Of a DNA stretch of 64,000 bases, positions 48,627-58,029 are shown in pieces (the first letter of the stretch is position 1; each line of letters opens with the position of its first letter). The translations under genes and the position numbers were made by a program. The stretch is from Planococcus maritimus. GTDB taxonomy: Bacteria > Bacillota > Bacilli > Bacillales_A > Planococcaceae. The notes under the pieces are model-generated. The model was not told the DNA's origin. It saw nothing but the letters and a program-made list of their open reading frames with translations, and did no database searches. Where the stretch lies: contig NZ_CP016538.2 in NCBI RefSeq assembly GCF_001687625.2, forward strand, positions 1,704,501 through 1,768,500, given 5' to 3'.

Positions 48627-51455
48627 TCATTTCGATTTAGCTAAAGCTTCATCGATGATGCGTGCCTGTTCGACTTTATGCGCCTCGCCGTCGCCTTCTG
48701 CAGGGCTTTGGCGTTTCATGCGTCCATAATATTTTACTTCTTTGCCATCTGCGAGTTCACGCAAGTAAGGGTCCGCGAATGTCCAAGATCCCATATTTTG
48801 CGGCTCTTCTTGTACCCAAGCCAATTCCTTGGCGTTTGGATAACGGTCGACAATCGCTTTAATTTTTTCGGCCGGGAACGGATACAATTGTTCGACGCGA
48901 ACAATATGAGCCCATTCGTAGCCTTTCCCATCTTTGACGCGTTCTGCCAAATCGATGGCCATCTTCCCGCTGGCAAATAGCAGGCGTTTTACTTTTTTCT
49001 CATCCTGCCCCATACCCGGCTGTTCGATAATTGTCTCGAATTTACCTTCTGCCAATTGATCGACTTCAGCTCCGACAAGCGGATGTCTCAGAAGTGATTT
49101 CGGCGACACGATGATTAATGGACGAATGGCTTCTTCTCCAAGCATTTTAGCCTGGCGGCGTAGAATGTGGAAATAGTTCGCTGCGCTGGAAAGATTTGCG
49201 ACTGTCCAGTTATTTTCCCCAGCCATTTGCAAATGACGTTCGAGACGTGCACTGGAGTGTTCCGGGCCTTGTCCTTCATAGCCATGCGGAAGCAGCATGA
49301 CAAGACCGGATTTTTGGCCCCATTTTGCACGGCCAGATGAAATGAACTGATCGAACATGACTTGTGCCATATTGGCGAAATCCCCATATTGGGCTTCCCA
49401 AATGACCAAAGCTTTGTCGTTTTCTACATTATACCCGTATTCGAAACCAAGGATCGACGCTTCACTTAATGGGCTGTTGTAGACGACGAATGATGCTTTC
49501 GAGTCGGAAATATGGTGAAGTGGAACAAGCTCATTGCCGTTTTTCTCATCATGTAAGACGAGGTGGCGGTGGGCAAACGTTCCACGCTGTGCATCTTGCC
49601 CTGTCAGGCGGATTGGGTTGCCTTCTTGTAAAATGGCTCCGAAAGCCAATGTTTCAGCATGGGCCCAATCGATTTTTCCTTTTCCTTTGAATGGCTCTTC
49701 GCGGCGTTTTAAGATACGCGCCAGTTTCCCGAATGCGGAAAAGTCTTGTGGCCAAGACAAAAGTTCATGGTTCATTTTTTCAAGAGCATCTCTGGCGACG
49801 CCTGTTTCGATTTCTGGGAAACCGTTTAAAACAGCTTCCGGCATCTCCACTTTCGGATGATCATCGGATTTGTTTTCTTTAACTTTGTCATACGCTTCTT
49901 GCATCATTTTTTGGACGTCTGTGTCCAACTTCTTGACCTCGTCCTCTGATAATACACTTTCATTCGCTAATTGTTTTCCGTACAATTCACGTACTGAATC
50001 ATGCTGATGAACACCGTGGTACATCATCGGGTTCGTCACCAAAGGCTCATCCATTTCGTTATGGCCATAGCGGCGGTAGCCGATTAGGTCAATCAAGATG
50101 TCTTTGCCAAACTTCTCACGGTATTCAAACGCTAGACGGGCTACCGCTAAAACGGCTTCTGGGTCGTCTGCATTGACGTGCAATACCGGAACTTCAAATC
50201 CTTTTGCAGGATCGGATGAATAATGGGTTGAACGGGAATCGTGTTGCTCCGTTGTAAAACCGATCAGGTTATTGGCGATGATATGAATCGATCCACCGGT
50301 TTGGTAACCTTTGATGCGGCTAAAGTTCAAGGTTTCTGTTACGATGCCTTGTCCCGGGAACGCGGCATCGCCGTGCACGAGAATTGAATAAGCTTTATTC
50401 GGGTCCTGCGAAGCCAACCCACTCTTATCTGCCATTTCCTGTGCGGCGCGCGTTTGACCTGTCACAATCGGACTGACGACTTCCAAGTGAGAAGGGTTAT
50501 AGGCAAGTTTGATTTTCGTGCCCGCCTTCGAACTATGGGTTGCGCCCATATGGTATTTCACATCGCCAAACCAGCCTTTAGTGATTTCAAGCGATCCGTC
50601 TTCCGGAAGAAATGCCTCATCGCCAACATGGGCAAATCCAGCAAACATCATTTCGTACGGTTTGTGGAGGATATGTGTCAGGACATTCAAACGCCCACGA
50701 TGGGCCATGCCGATCATGATGTTTTCAGTCCCTGCAGATTCAGACATCCGGACAAGTTCGTCCATCAAGACGACAAGCGAATCGACACCTTCAATAGAAA
50801 AACGCTTTTGCCCGACGAATGTACGGTGGACAAACTTCTCAAATCCTTCAACGCGCGTCAAAAGATCCAATACCTGTTTTTTCTTGTCGGCATCGAGTTT
50901 CGGTTTCATATCGCCCGCTTCGATTTTCGACTGGATCCAGCTGCGTTCCTGCAATTGGATTACATGCGCGAATTCATAAGCGATTTTGTCTGTATAAAGT
51001 GATTTCAAATAATTGATTGCGTCCAAGCCGTTTTTCACTTCTGCCGGAGCATTTTCCAGAATCAGAGATACCGGGACATCTTTCAAATCAGCTTCGGTCA
51101 AGCCGTATTTCGAAATCTCCAATCTCTCTGTGTCCCGCGGCTGGTCTTTTAACGGATAGATATCCGAAGCCAAATGACCGTGTGCGCGAATGGCTTCTGC
51201 CAAATGGACCGCTGCAAGCACTTTTTCAAAACGGTTTGGTTCAACTGCTGCACTAGCAGTCGCACCTGTAGCATCTCCAGTCTGTACAGCCGGTTGCTCT
51301 GCAGGAGGGCCATATTGTTTGAATAGTTCCGCAAACTCAGGGTCGATCAATTCAGGCGACTCTTGATAAAGTTCGTACATCTCCATTACATAGCCCAAGT
51401 TTGGTCCGGTTATGGAATTCCATGGGGATTTTGTGTCTGGTTGATTGGTAGACAT
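48627..51455 (-). CDS. odhA: 2-oxoglutarate dehydrogenase E1 component
   Basis: A 942-residue thiamine-diphosphate-dependent E1 subunit that decarboxylates 2-oxoglutarate. Visible features include GMAHRGRLNVL, the ThDP region HGDAAFPGQGIVTETLN...GGSIHIIANNLIGFT, GYRRYGHNEMDEP and LPHGYEGQGPEHSSARLER. The ATG at 51455 (MSTNQPD) has TTGGAGG seven bases before it. Length equals Bacillus OdhA. The thiamine transporter ykoFEDC elsewhere in this window supplies its cofactor precursor. Confidence 0.97.
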   Translation of the reverse strand: MSTNQPDTKSPWNSITGPNLGYVMEMYELYQESPELIDPEFAELFKQYGPPAEQPAVQTGDATGATASAAVEPNRFEKVLAAVHLAEAIRAHGHLASDIYPLKDQPRDTERLEISKYGLTEADLKDVPVSLILENAPAEVKNGLDAINYLKSLYTDKIAYEFAHVIQLQERSWIQSKIEAGDMKPKLDADKKKQVLDLLTRVEGFEKFVHRTFVGQKRFSIEGVDSLVVLMDELVRMSESAGTENIMIGMAHRGRLNVLTHILHKPYEMMFAGFAHVGDEAFLPEDGSLEITKGWFGDVKYHMGATHSSKAGTKIKLAYNPSHLEVVSPIVTGQTRAAQEMADKSGLASQDPNKAYSILVHGDAAFPGQGIVTETLNFSRIKGYQTGGSIHIIANNLIGFTTEQHDSRSTHYSSDPAKGFEVPVLHVNADDPEAVLAVARLAFEYREKFGKDILIDLIGYRRYGHNEMDEPLVTNPMMYHGVHQHDSVRELYGKQLANESVLSEDEVKKLDTDVQKMMQEAYDKVKENKSDDHPKVEMPEAVLNGFPEIETGVARDALEKMNHELLSWPQDFSAFGKLARILKRREEPFKGKGKIDWAHAETLAFGAILQEGNPIRLTGQDAQRGTFAHRHLVLHDEKNGNELVPLHHISDSKASFVVYNSPLSEASILGFEYGYNVENDKALVIWEAQYGDFANMAQVMFDQFISSGRAKWGQKSGLVMLLPHGYEGQGPEHSSARLERHLQMAGENNWTVANLSSAANYFHILRRQAKMLGEEAIRPLIIVSPKSLLRHPLVGAEVDQLAEGKFETIIEQPGMGQDEKKVKRLLFASGKMAIDLAERVKDGKGYEWAHIVRVEQLYPFPAEKIKAIVDRYPNAKELAWVQEEPQNMGSWTFADPYLRELADGKEVKYYGRMKRQSPAEGDGEAHKVEQARIIDEALAKSK

Positions 51456-51512
51456 TGAATAACCTCCAACTATTTGCCTTATGGCATTCACTTTTATTTA
51501 TAGGTCTTTCCT

Positions 51513-51541
51513 ATTTTAGCACGCCCCTCGCCTTACTTAAA
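51513..51541 (-). promoter_or_regulatory. Sigma-A promoter of odhAB
   Basis: TTTAAG (51536-51541), a 17-base spacer ending in TGC, and TAAAAT (51513-51518) on the minus strand, about 60 bases upstream of odhA. Confidence 0.6.
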
Positions 51542-51642
51542 GCGGCAGGGCTGTAGCGGTACTGAACGAATTTCCATATCAATCTTACTACTTCCACTGA
51601 AAAAAACAATGCTTTTGATTGAAAAGATTCACTCAAGGCGAT

Positions 51643-51657
51643 TTGAAGCGCTTACAT
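51643..51657. promoter_or_regulatory. cre-like site upstream of odhAB
   Basis: On the minus strand ATGTAAGCGCTTCAA matches the cre consensus WTGNAANCGNWNNCW at all but one fixed position. It is about 100 bases upstream of the odhA promoter. Catabolite control of the TCA enzyme is plausible but not shown. Confidence 0.35.
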
Positions 51658-51699
51658 GCATATGACGGGGCAGAATTCCACTCTCCTAATGGAAGAAAC

Positions 51700-53346
51700 T
51701 CACGCTTCCCCGTGAAAACAAACGATGCCTCCGCCTTTTTTCTTGGCTTCATAAAGCGCATGGTCGGCTTTTTGAATCAATTCGTCAAACTCGATGCCAT
51801 CTTCTGGATATATGGCACTGCCAATTGAACAAGTCGGTGAGAATCGCTTGCCATCGATTAGCCATCCTTCTCTCAATGTTTCTTGAATGCGTGAGATAAT
51901 GCTTTCGATTTGTTTTCGGCTATCGAAAGATGAGATGCCCGGCAGCAGGATAAGAAATTCATCTCCACCGATACGCGCCGCCACATCGCGTTGTCGTATA
52001 CTGCGCTCAAGTGCGCGGGCAAATTGGTGGATGAATTCATCACCGACTTCATGGCCGTGTAAATCATTGATTTCTTTGAACTTATCGCCATCTATGTACA
52101 ACACAGCGACCTGGTCCCCTGTACGGCTGCTTTTAGACTCCATTTCGTGAAAATGCCTCGCCATCATCCGACGATTCGGCAAATTGGTTAATGGATCATG
52201 GTAAGCCATATGATGCAATTGCTCTTCCATTTCTTTTCGGTCCGTGATATCGAATAAGATGGATAAGGTTTGATAGATTCTGCCCTCAACATCGAATAGC
52301 GGAATGATAGTGGCATCAACCCAAAAAGCCTGGCCGTTTTTCTTAAGGCTGCGCACTTCACTTCGCCAAATCTCTCCTTCATTCAAGGCTGATTGAAGAT
52401 GGGCCAGCTGCTGCCTCGTTAAAACAGCTTGACCAATCGACTGAATATTTACGCCTGTCAATTCACTGCCATCAAATCCTGTGAGCCTCTTGAAGTTATC
52501 GTTGGCAAATTCAATCATACCGGAATCATCCCAAATGAGCACAAGAGCTGCGTAATTCAGAGCATCTTTGTAGCTTTCCAGAAGATTTTCCGTCCGTTTC
52601 AGTTCATGTTTGAGCAATAATTCATTTGTCAGTTCACGGAAAACAACATGAAATGCCCGAATGATTCCGTTTTCCTTGATCAAAGAATAACTGGCTGAAA
52701 ACTTAGCCTCGCGCCCGTCGCTTTTGATGCGGCTTAAAAAAATAGAACTCGATTTATGAGAGCTGCGGCTGTTTTCAAGGAGTAGTTTGCCCGTTTCGAA
52801 AAATTTCTGCTTGTCCTGTGGGATATCATCGTATTTTCGCCCGATCCATTCATACCGCTCAACGCCAAAAGTTTTTTCATAAGCGGGGTTCATATCAATG
52901 ATTGTGAAATCCGCTGAGATCATCAGCATCGGGTCGACTGAATTTTGAACAAGCGATTGATAAAACAAATAATCTTCTTCTATTTTCTTTTGTTCTGATA
53001 CATCTTTCGTGATGGCCAGCACATATTGAACACCTTCATGGCTAAAAGGAGTCAACTCGGTTTCCATGGCGCTGCTGCGGTTTGAGAATAGACTGTAATC
53101 CCTGTAAAGATGGCGTTCATTGCGCTTGATCGCTATTCGGTACTGCTTATGAATTTCAAGTGCCAATTCCCTGGGCATGCACTCTTCGACGGTGCGTCCT
53201 GTTAAATCGATTCCGAAAAGCTCTTGGCACACCGGATTGACCCACATATAGACAAAGCCATTTCCTTGCTGCCTCATAAAATAGACTGGATTGGCCGCTT
53301 TTCCATACAGCATATCCATTTGCTCTTTCGTAAAAGGTCCGGACAT
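51700..53346 (-). CDS. PAS-PAS-PAS-GGDEF diguanylate cyclase
   Basis: A 548-residue cytosolic signalling protein. Three PAS domains (about 15-120, 130-245 and 265-380) precede a GGDEF domain. The active site RIGGDEFL is intact and is preceded by RQRD at the exact I-site distance (five residues), so it can make cyclic di-GMP and be feedback inhibited. No EAL domain and no membrane span are seen. ATG 53346 (MSGPFTKEQ) has a GGTGGA site. DapF starts right upstream with an 18-base gap. Confidence 0.9.
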   Translation of the reverse strand: MSGPFTKEQMDMLYGKAANPVYFMRQQGNGFVYMWVNPVCQELFGIDLTGRTVEECMPRELALEIHKQYRIAIKRNERHLYRDYSLFSNRSSAMETELTPFSHEGVQYVLAITKDVSEQKKIEEDYLFYQSLVQNSVDPMLMISADFTIIDMNPAYEKTFGVERYEWIGRKYDDIPQDKQKFFETGKLLLENSRSSHKSSSIFLSRIKSDGREAKFSASYSLIKENGIIRAFHVVFRELTNELLLKHELKRTENLLESYKDALNYAALVLIWDDSGMIEFANDNFKRLTGFDGSELTGVNIQSIGQAVLTRQQLAHLQSALNEGEIWRSEVRSLKKNGQAFWVDATIIPLFDVEGRIYQTLSILFDITDRKEMEEQLHHMAYHDPLTNLPNRRMMARHFHEMESKSSRTGDQVAVLYIDGDKFKEINDLHGHEVGDEFIHQFARALERSIRQRDVAARIGGDEFLILLPGISSFDSRKQIESIISRIQETLREGWLIDGKRFSPTCSIGSAIYPEDGIEFDELIQKADHALYEAKKKGGGIVCFHGEA

Positions 53347-53364
53347 CGAATCCACCACTTTCTA

Positions 53365-54297
53365 TTATCTCAATTCTGCCGTAGCGCCACTGATTTTCTC
53401 AATGAACCGTTCATAAGCCGACTGCTCATCTGTCTGTTTTACCATTTCCAGTTTCTCATTTGCATCAAAGCGATAAACACCAAGATAGCTCGCATTGCCG
53501 CTCAGCTTCAATTGATACTCGCCGCCATCGGATTTTACCGAACAATTAACCATACCACCTGGGTTATAAACGGAAACGTCTCCAAACGGCACGATCCCGG
53601 CAAGACAGCTGACTAGAGCAGATGCCGTCATGGCCGTACCGCAAGCGTCTGTAAAGCCGACGCCTCTTTCATAAGTCCGCACAAATATGCCTTCTTTTAA
53701 TGGAGTCACATAGCTTAAATTGACACCGTCCGAGAAATACGGATTATCGCCGTTGAAATATGCAGCCCATTTTTCTTGATGGGATGGGTCTTTTTGCAAG
53801 TCTTTGCCGACGATCCCAATCAAATGGGGATTCGGTACGGCGACTGCCGTAAACGGAATATCCGCATCGATAAACGGCAGCGCTTGCTGGCGCCATTCCG
53901 CATGCGCTTCAAATGCCATAGGCAAGTCGGCAAGCTGGAATGATACCGGCGAAATCTCCACCCCGTACATCTCTACGCCCGCGTCGATTTCCGGCTCTTT
54001 CTGCACAGCCAAATCTGCTTTCATCGTTTCGATCACAGCCTGTTCGATGCCTTCTCGCTCGCACACAAAGCGGGCCACACAACGCAGTCCATTGCCGCAC
54101 ATGGAAGCTTCAGAGCCGTCCGTATTGAAGACACGCATTTTCGCATTAGCCCGCTGCGACGGGGAGACCGTCAAAAGGCCGTCGATTTCTGGGTCAAGTG
54201 CCGCCAAACGCTTCGTTAGGTGCGGAAAATCCTCTCGATCGTCTCCTTCATATAGGAAAAATGTATTCATTGAACCGTGTACTTTTAGCAATTCCAT
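53365..54297 (-). CDS. dapF: Diaminopimelate epimerase, divergent
   Basis: A 310-residue DapF-fold protein. Both catalytic cysteines are in place: Cys67 in MCGNGLRC and Cys219 in TDACGTA. Several family positions differ: the N-terminal GxGNDF motif is replaced by GSMNTFF, and ACGTG is ACGTA. It interconverts LL- and meso-diaminopimelate for lysine and peptidoglycan. It is followed by the cyclase and preceded by murG in the same direction. A second, canonical DapF elsewhere in the genome cannot be excluded. Confidence 0.82.
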   Translation of the reverse strand: MELLKVHGSMNTFFLYEGDDREDFPHLTKRLAALDPEIDGLLTVSPSQRANAKMRVFNTDGSEASMCGNGLRCVARFVCEREGIEQAVIETMKADLAVQKEPEIDAGVEMYGVEISPVSFQLADLPMAFEAHAEWRQQALPFIDADIPFTAVAVPNPHLIGIVGKDLQKDPSHQEKWAAYFNGDNPYFSDGVNLSYVTPLKEGIFVRTYERGVGFTDACGTAMTASALVSCLAGIVPFGDVSVYNPGGMVNCSVKSDGGEYQLKLSGNASYLGVYRFDANEKLEMVKQTDEQSAYERFIEKISGATAELR

Positions 54298-54320
54298 AAC
54301 GACACCTCTTCAACTCGAAT

Positions 54321-55397
54321 TTATTTTGCGTGGGCAGCTACCAATTTCGCCATTTCATAGGCGGTTTTTGGCGGTTCCGCTTCAGTCATAGCGTGGATCA
54401 ATTGTTCTTCTTCAACTACTAGGTGCTCAATCGCTGCCATAAAGCTTTCGGCAGTCACTTGTTCTTCTTCCAATACATGCGCAAAACCTTGCGCTTCGAA
54501 CAAATTGGCGTTTAAGATTTGGTCGCCACGGCTTTTTTGCTTTGATAACGGAATCAGCAACATTGGTTTTTTCAGTGCAAGAAATTCAAATATCGAGTTC
54601 GACCCTGCACGTGACACGACCAAATCCGTTAAATGCAACAGATGCGATAATTCATGCGTCACGTATTCAAACTGGCAATATTGTTCGTGACCTTCTAAGC
54701 GCTCATCGATATTGCCTTTTCCACATAGGTGAATGATGTTGAATTGCTTGGTCAAAGTTTCCAGATTCGCACGCACGGCATCATTGATGAGCGCAGATCC
54801 TTGGCTCCCCCCCATAATCATCAACACTTTATGGGTATTGTCGAAATGGCATAATTCCCTGCCGCTCGCAGCAGAGCCGTCGAGCAATTCACTGCGAATG
54901 ACCGAGCCTGTGCATGTTGACTTGTCTTTTGGTACATGAGTCATTGTTTCCTTAAAGACTGTAAAAATGTGGTCTGCAAACGGAAGCGCCAATTTATTCG
55001 CAAGGCCTGGGGTGACGTCGGATTCGTGAATAATCACTGGTACGCCCGCCAAACGCCCTGCCATGGCGACCGGCACTGAGACAAAACCGCCTTTTGAGAA
55101 AATTGCCACCGGCTTCACTTTGCGGATGATGTTCAAAGCTTGCGTCAGGCCTGCTCCGACACGGAATGGGTCCGAGAAGTTTTTCATTGAGAAATACCGG
55201 CGCAGTTTGCCGCTTGATATAGGGTGATAAGTGACATCCGGATAGGAATCTCGGATCAATTCGTTTTCGATGCCTTCTTTGGAACCGATATATTCAACGC
55301 GGAACCCAAGCTTTTGCAGTTCCGGAATGATGGCTTGATTCAATGAAACATGGCCGGCTGTTCCGCCGCCTGTTAAGATAATTGTTTTGTTTTCCAT
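54321..55397 (-). CDS. murG: UDP-GlcNAc:lipid I glycosyltransferase MurG
   Basis: A 358-residue GT28 enzyme that makes lipid II at the inner membrane face. The N-terminal TGGGTAGHVS loop, the GGFVSVPVAMAG strand, IMGGSQGS, and SRAGSNSIFEFLALKKPMLLIPL (donor site) are clear. It is separate from the dcw cluster, as for the second MurG-like protein of some Bacilli, and is paired with dapF for wall synthesis. The ATG at 55397 has a moderate AGGA site. Confidence 0.93.
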   Translation of the reverse strand: MENKTIILTGGGTAGHVSLNQAIIPELQKLGFRVEYIGSKEGIENELIRDSYPDVTYHPISSGKLRRYFSMKNFSDPFRVGAGLTQALNIIRKVKPVAIFSKGGFVSVPVAMAGRLAGVPVIIHESDVTPGLANKLALPFADHIFTVFKETMTHVPKDKSTCTGSVIRSELLDGSAASGRELCHFDNTHKVLMIMGGSQGSALINDAVRANLETLTKQFNIIHLCGKGNIDERLEGHEQYCQFEYVTHELSHLLHLTDLVVSRAGSNSIFEFLALKKPMLLIPLSKQKSRGDQILNANLFEAQGFAHVLEEEQVTAESFMAAIEHLVVEEEQLIHAMTEAEPPKTAYEMAKLVAAHAK

Positions 55398-55456
55398 TAT
55401 ATGTCCTACTCTCCTACGATACGCGACTGTGACTTCATCACTTTGCGCGGTTTGTG

Positions 55457-55465
55457 TGATATACT
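55457..55465 (+). promoter_or_regulatory. Extended -10 promoter of the MATE gene
   Basis: TGA followed by TATACT (55460-55465) about 40 bases before the MATE ATG, with no strong -35. Confidence 0.45.
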
Positions 55466-55506
55466 CGTGTTATTTGGTATTGCAAGTGTATTGGGAGGCT
55501 ATGAAT

Positions 55507-56856
55507 ATGTACGAAACAGAAACGACGCGAGAAAAACTGATGCTATTAATGAAAATCGTTTTGCCGATTCTCATCACCCAAGTCGCTATGTATATGGTGA
55601 CTTTTTTCGATATTTACATGACCGCCCGTTACGGGACCGAGGATCTTGCCGGCGTGTCGATCGGCTCCTCTTTTTGGGTTCCGGTGTATATCGGCCTGGC
55701 CGGCATCCTCATGTCCATTACTCCAATTGTAGCACAATTGATGGGAGCCAAGAAAAAAGATGGAGTGAAAGACGCGGTACAGCAAGGGATTTACTTGGCA
55801 ATTATCCTTGCAGCGATCGTCTTTGCCTTTTTCTTCTTCGGCATCGACTGGCTGCTCGGCTTTATGGATCTCGAGCCTGCGGTCAACGACGTAGCTAGCC
55901 GCTATATCTTCGCCATGAGCTTGGGGCTAGTGCCATTATTTGCCTATAATGCATTGCGCTCCTATATCGATGCGCTCGGTGCCACACGCGTGACGATGTT
56001 CATCACTTTGATGTCGGCACCAATCAATGTATTCTTCAATTATTTGCTTATTTTCGGCAAATTCGGCTTCCCTGAACTCGGCGGTCCGGGGGCGGGCATG
56101 GCTTCGGCGATCACCTATTGGCTCGTGCTGGCAATTGCTGCATTCATCATCCACACGAATGAACCGTTTAAGTCATTCGGGATCTTCCGCAAATGGGCTC
56201 GCCCTTCCGTGGTACAGTGGAAAGAAATCACCGGCATCGGTGTGCCAATCGGCATTTCAATCTTCGCTGAAACGAGCATCTTTTCAGCGGTCACGTTCAT
56301 GATGTCTGTATACGGGACAATCACCATTGCCGCCCATCAGATTGCCTTAAACTTTGCGTCGCTGTTATATATGTTGCCACTTAGCATTTCCATGGGGGCG
56401 ACGATACTGGTCGGGTTTGAAGTCGGGGCAAAACGCGCATCCCATGCCAAGCAATACAGTTGGCTTGGCGTCGGTGCAGCCGTGACGCTCAGTGTCATCT
56501 CGTCAGGCATCCTGTATTTCTTGCGGGAACCAATCGCTGAGTTGTATTCGTCTGACCCAGCCGTTATTGGGCTCGCGGTTCAGTTCCTGATCTTCGCTGC
56601 CTTGTTCCAAGTGTCAGACGCTGTTCAAGCACCGGTTCAAGGGGCCTTGCGCGGCTATAAGGATGTCAACATCACATTTATTATGGCGCTCATTTCCTAT
56701 TGGGTCATCGGGCTGCCGTCGGGCTATCTGTTTGCCACATTCAGTGATCTCGGCGCATTCGGCTATTGGGTCGGATTGATTGTCGGTCTCACTGCAGGCG
56801 CAATTACTTTATCGATCCGCCTGTTGATCATCCAAAAAAAGCTTGCCGCTCAATGA
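55507..56856 (+). CDS. MATE-family efflux transporter
   Basis: A 449-residue membrane protein with twelve spans in two related halves (PILITQVAMYMVTFFDIYMTARYG and VPIGISIFAETSIFSAVTFM). MATE proteins export drugs or metabolites against H+ or Na+. ATG 55507 (MYETETT) has GGGAGG eight bases upstream; ATG 55501 lies too close. The 3' end overlaps a convergent gene by 7 bases. Confidence 0.92.
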   Translation: MYETETTREKLMLLMKIVLPILITQVAMYMVTFFDIYMTARYGTEDLAGVSIGSSFWVPVYIGLAGILMSITPIVAQLMGAKKKDGVKDAVQQGIYLAIILAAIVFAFFFFGIDWLLGFMDLEPAVNDVASRYIFAMSLGLVPLFAYNALRSYIDALGATRVTMFITLMSAPINVFFNYLLIFGKFGFPELGGPGAGMASAITYWLVLAIAAFIIHTNEPFKSFGIFRKWARPSVVQWKEITGIGVPIGISIFAETSIFSAVTFMMSVYGTITIAAHQIALNFASLLYMLPLSISMGATILVGFEVGAKRASHAKQYSWLGVGAAVTLSVISSGILYFLREPIAELYSSDPAVIGLAVQFLIFAALFQVSDAVQAPVQGALRGYKDVNITFIMALISYWVIGLPSGYLFATFSDLGAFGYWVGLIVGLTAGAITLSIRLLIIQKKLAAQ

Positions 56857-56870
56857 GTGGCAAGCTTTTT
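56838..56870. terminator. Bidirectional terminator spanning two convergent stops
   Basis: AAGCTTGCC-GCTCAATGAGT-GGCAAGCTT, with A- and T-flanks. Its arms include the last codons of both genes. Confidence 0.85.
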
Positions 56871-57089
56871 GTATAACTGAAGCAGTGCTATTTTTTCTTG
56901 TTCCGTAAGACTGGACTGACTGATGCGTTCAGTCGCCAATGCCAGCTTTTCTTCCATCGATTTACGGACGCGTGGATGGGTCAGTTCATCGTTTAGTTCA
57001 ACGAGTATGCTGTTCTCCAATTCCTCTTGTGTCGTAATGCGCTGTATGCCTTGGCGGTCCGGCCATAAGCGTTTGTATGCTTCAATCAT
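56850..57089 (-). CDS. Small helical hypothetical protein
   Basis: A 79-residue, charged, helical protein (MIEAYKRLWPDRQGIQRIT). It overlaps the COG0523 GTPase gene by 4 bases, so it is probably translated with it. It has no Cys/His cluster that would suggest metal binding. No family recognised. Confidence 0.65.
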   Translation of the reverse strand: MIEAYKRLWPDRQGIQRITTQEELENSILVELNDELTHPRVRKSMEEKLALATERISQSSLTEQEKIALLQLYKKLATH

Positions 57090-57967
57090 GGCATGGCCAA
57101 CTCGTCTAAGTTTTCACCAATCAACACAATTTGGTTGCGCAGCTTCAAATATTCCGGCAGCCATTGCACCATGCCGTACGCATACTGGAAAGAATGCGGA
57201 TAACTATGGCCCGATAGCGTGACATAGCCTTTGATGCGATAAACGGTATCCGGCAAAGCACGCAGCCAGTCTTCAAAAGCTTCGCGCTCGATTGGCTGAT
57301 CAAACGACACGATCTTCGTCTGCAAATTCAATTTCGACACAGGTGCTCGTTCGACCGCCCCGCGTTCTGAAGGGCTAATGGATTCAAGCAATTGCAGCGG
57401 CACTTGGGCATGTACCGTCTGAACAATGCGCGCTGTCGGATTGATTTGCTGGATTTCAAAAGTGGCCTGGCTTTGTTCTGATTCGCTCAGCAAATCCGTT
57501 TTGTTGGCCAATAGTAAATCGGCATGGCGAATCTGCTCGATAAATAGCGAGCGGATTTGCGGGGACAATTGCTGTCGCTCCAAAAATCGCTTGCTGTCCG
57601 CTACCGTGACGATGCCGCGGAAGTTCAAGCGCTCGGCAAATAGCGGCGAGAAAATCGCATCAAGTGCTTCAACCGGATGTGCAGCCCCTGTTGTTTCAAT
57701 CAATAAGACGTCGAACTCAGATTCCGCGAGCAAGGATTGGATCTGCGCTTCTGATTTTTCTGAGCCGCTGCAGCAAATGCAGCCATCTAGAATTTCCTTT
57801 AACGGCACCCCGTCCCCGACTTCTTCTGAATCAAAATTCATCGAGCCTAATTCATTCATGAAAATTGCCGGTTTCAAGCCTTGTTCTTTAAACTCCATAA
57901 TCATCTTCTTCAGTAAAGTCGTTTTCCCGCTGCCGAGAAACCCACTGAATAAATACACATCAACCAT
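57086..57967 (-). CDS. COG0523/CobW-family GTPase
   Basis: A 293-residue G3E GTPase. Walker A GFLGSGKTT, the ENELG-type segment MNELGSM, the metal-binding CxCC motif in GCICCSG, and NKTD (base specificity) are present, then a C-terminal CobW domain. These act as metal chaperones, for zinc in several Bacilli. ATG 57967 follows AAAGGATGAG. No Zur box could be recognised upstream, so zinc control is not asserted. Confidence 0.9.
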   Translation of the reverse strand: MVDVYLFSGFLGSGKTTLLKKMIMEFKEQGLKPAIFMNELGSMNFDSEEVGDGVPLKEILDGCICCSGSEKSEAQIQSLLAESEFDVLLIETTGAAHPVEALDAIFSPLFAERLNFRGIVTVADSKRFLERQQLSPQIRSLFIEQIRHADLLLANKTDLLSESEQSQATFEIQQINPTARIVQTVHAQVPLQLLESISPSERGAVERAPVSKLNLQTKIVSFDQPIEREAFEDWLRALPDTVYRIKGYVTLSGHSYPHSFQYAYGMVQWLPEYLKLRNQIVLIGENLDELAMP

Positions 57968-57993
57968 CAACTCATCCTTTCTCTGCTATGAAA

Positions 57994-58022
57994 GAAAAGG
58001 CCCGCCGGAAGCGGACCTTTTC
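57994..58022 (-). terminator. Terminator of the S41 peptidase gene
   Basis: AAAAGGCCCGC...GCGGACCTTTT hairpin downstream of the peptidase stop. Confidence 0.8.
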
Positions 58023-58029
58023 AATGATC

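Noticed and set aside
50454..51002. Plus-strand frame of 182 codons inside odhA
   Set aside because: It is antisense to a conserved region of the E1 enzyme and is a codon-usage shadow.
51619..51828. Short plus-strand frame between odhA and the GGDEF gene
   Set aside because: It overlaps the end of the cyclase on the other strand and has no ribosome binding site.
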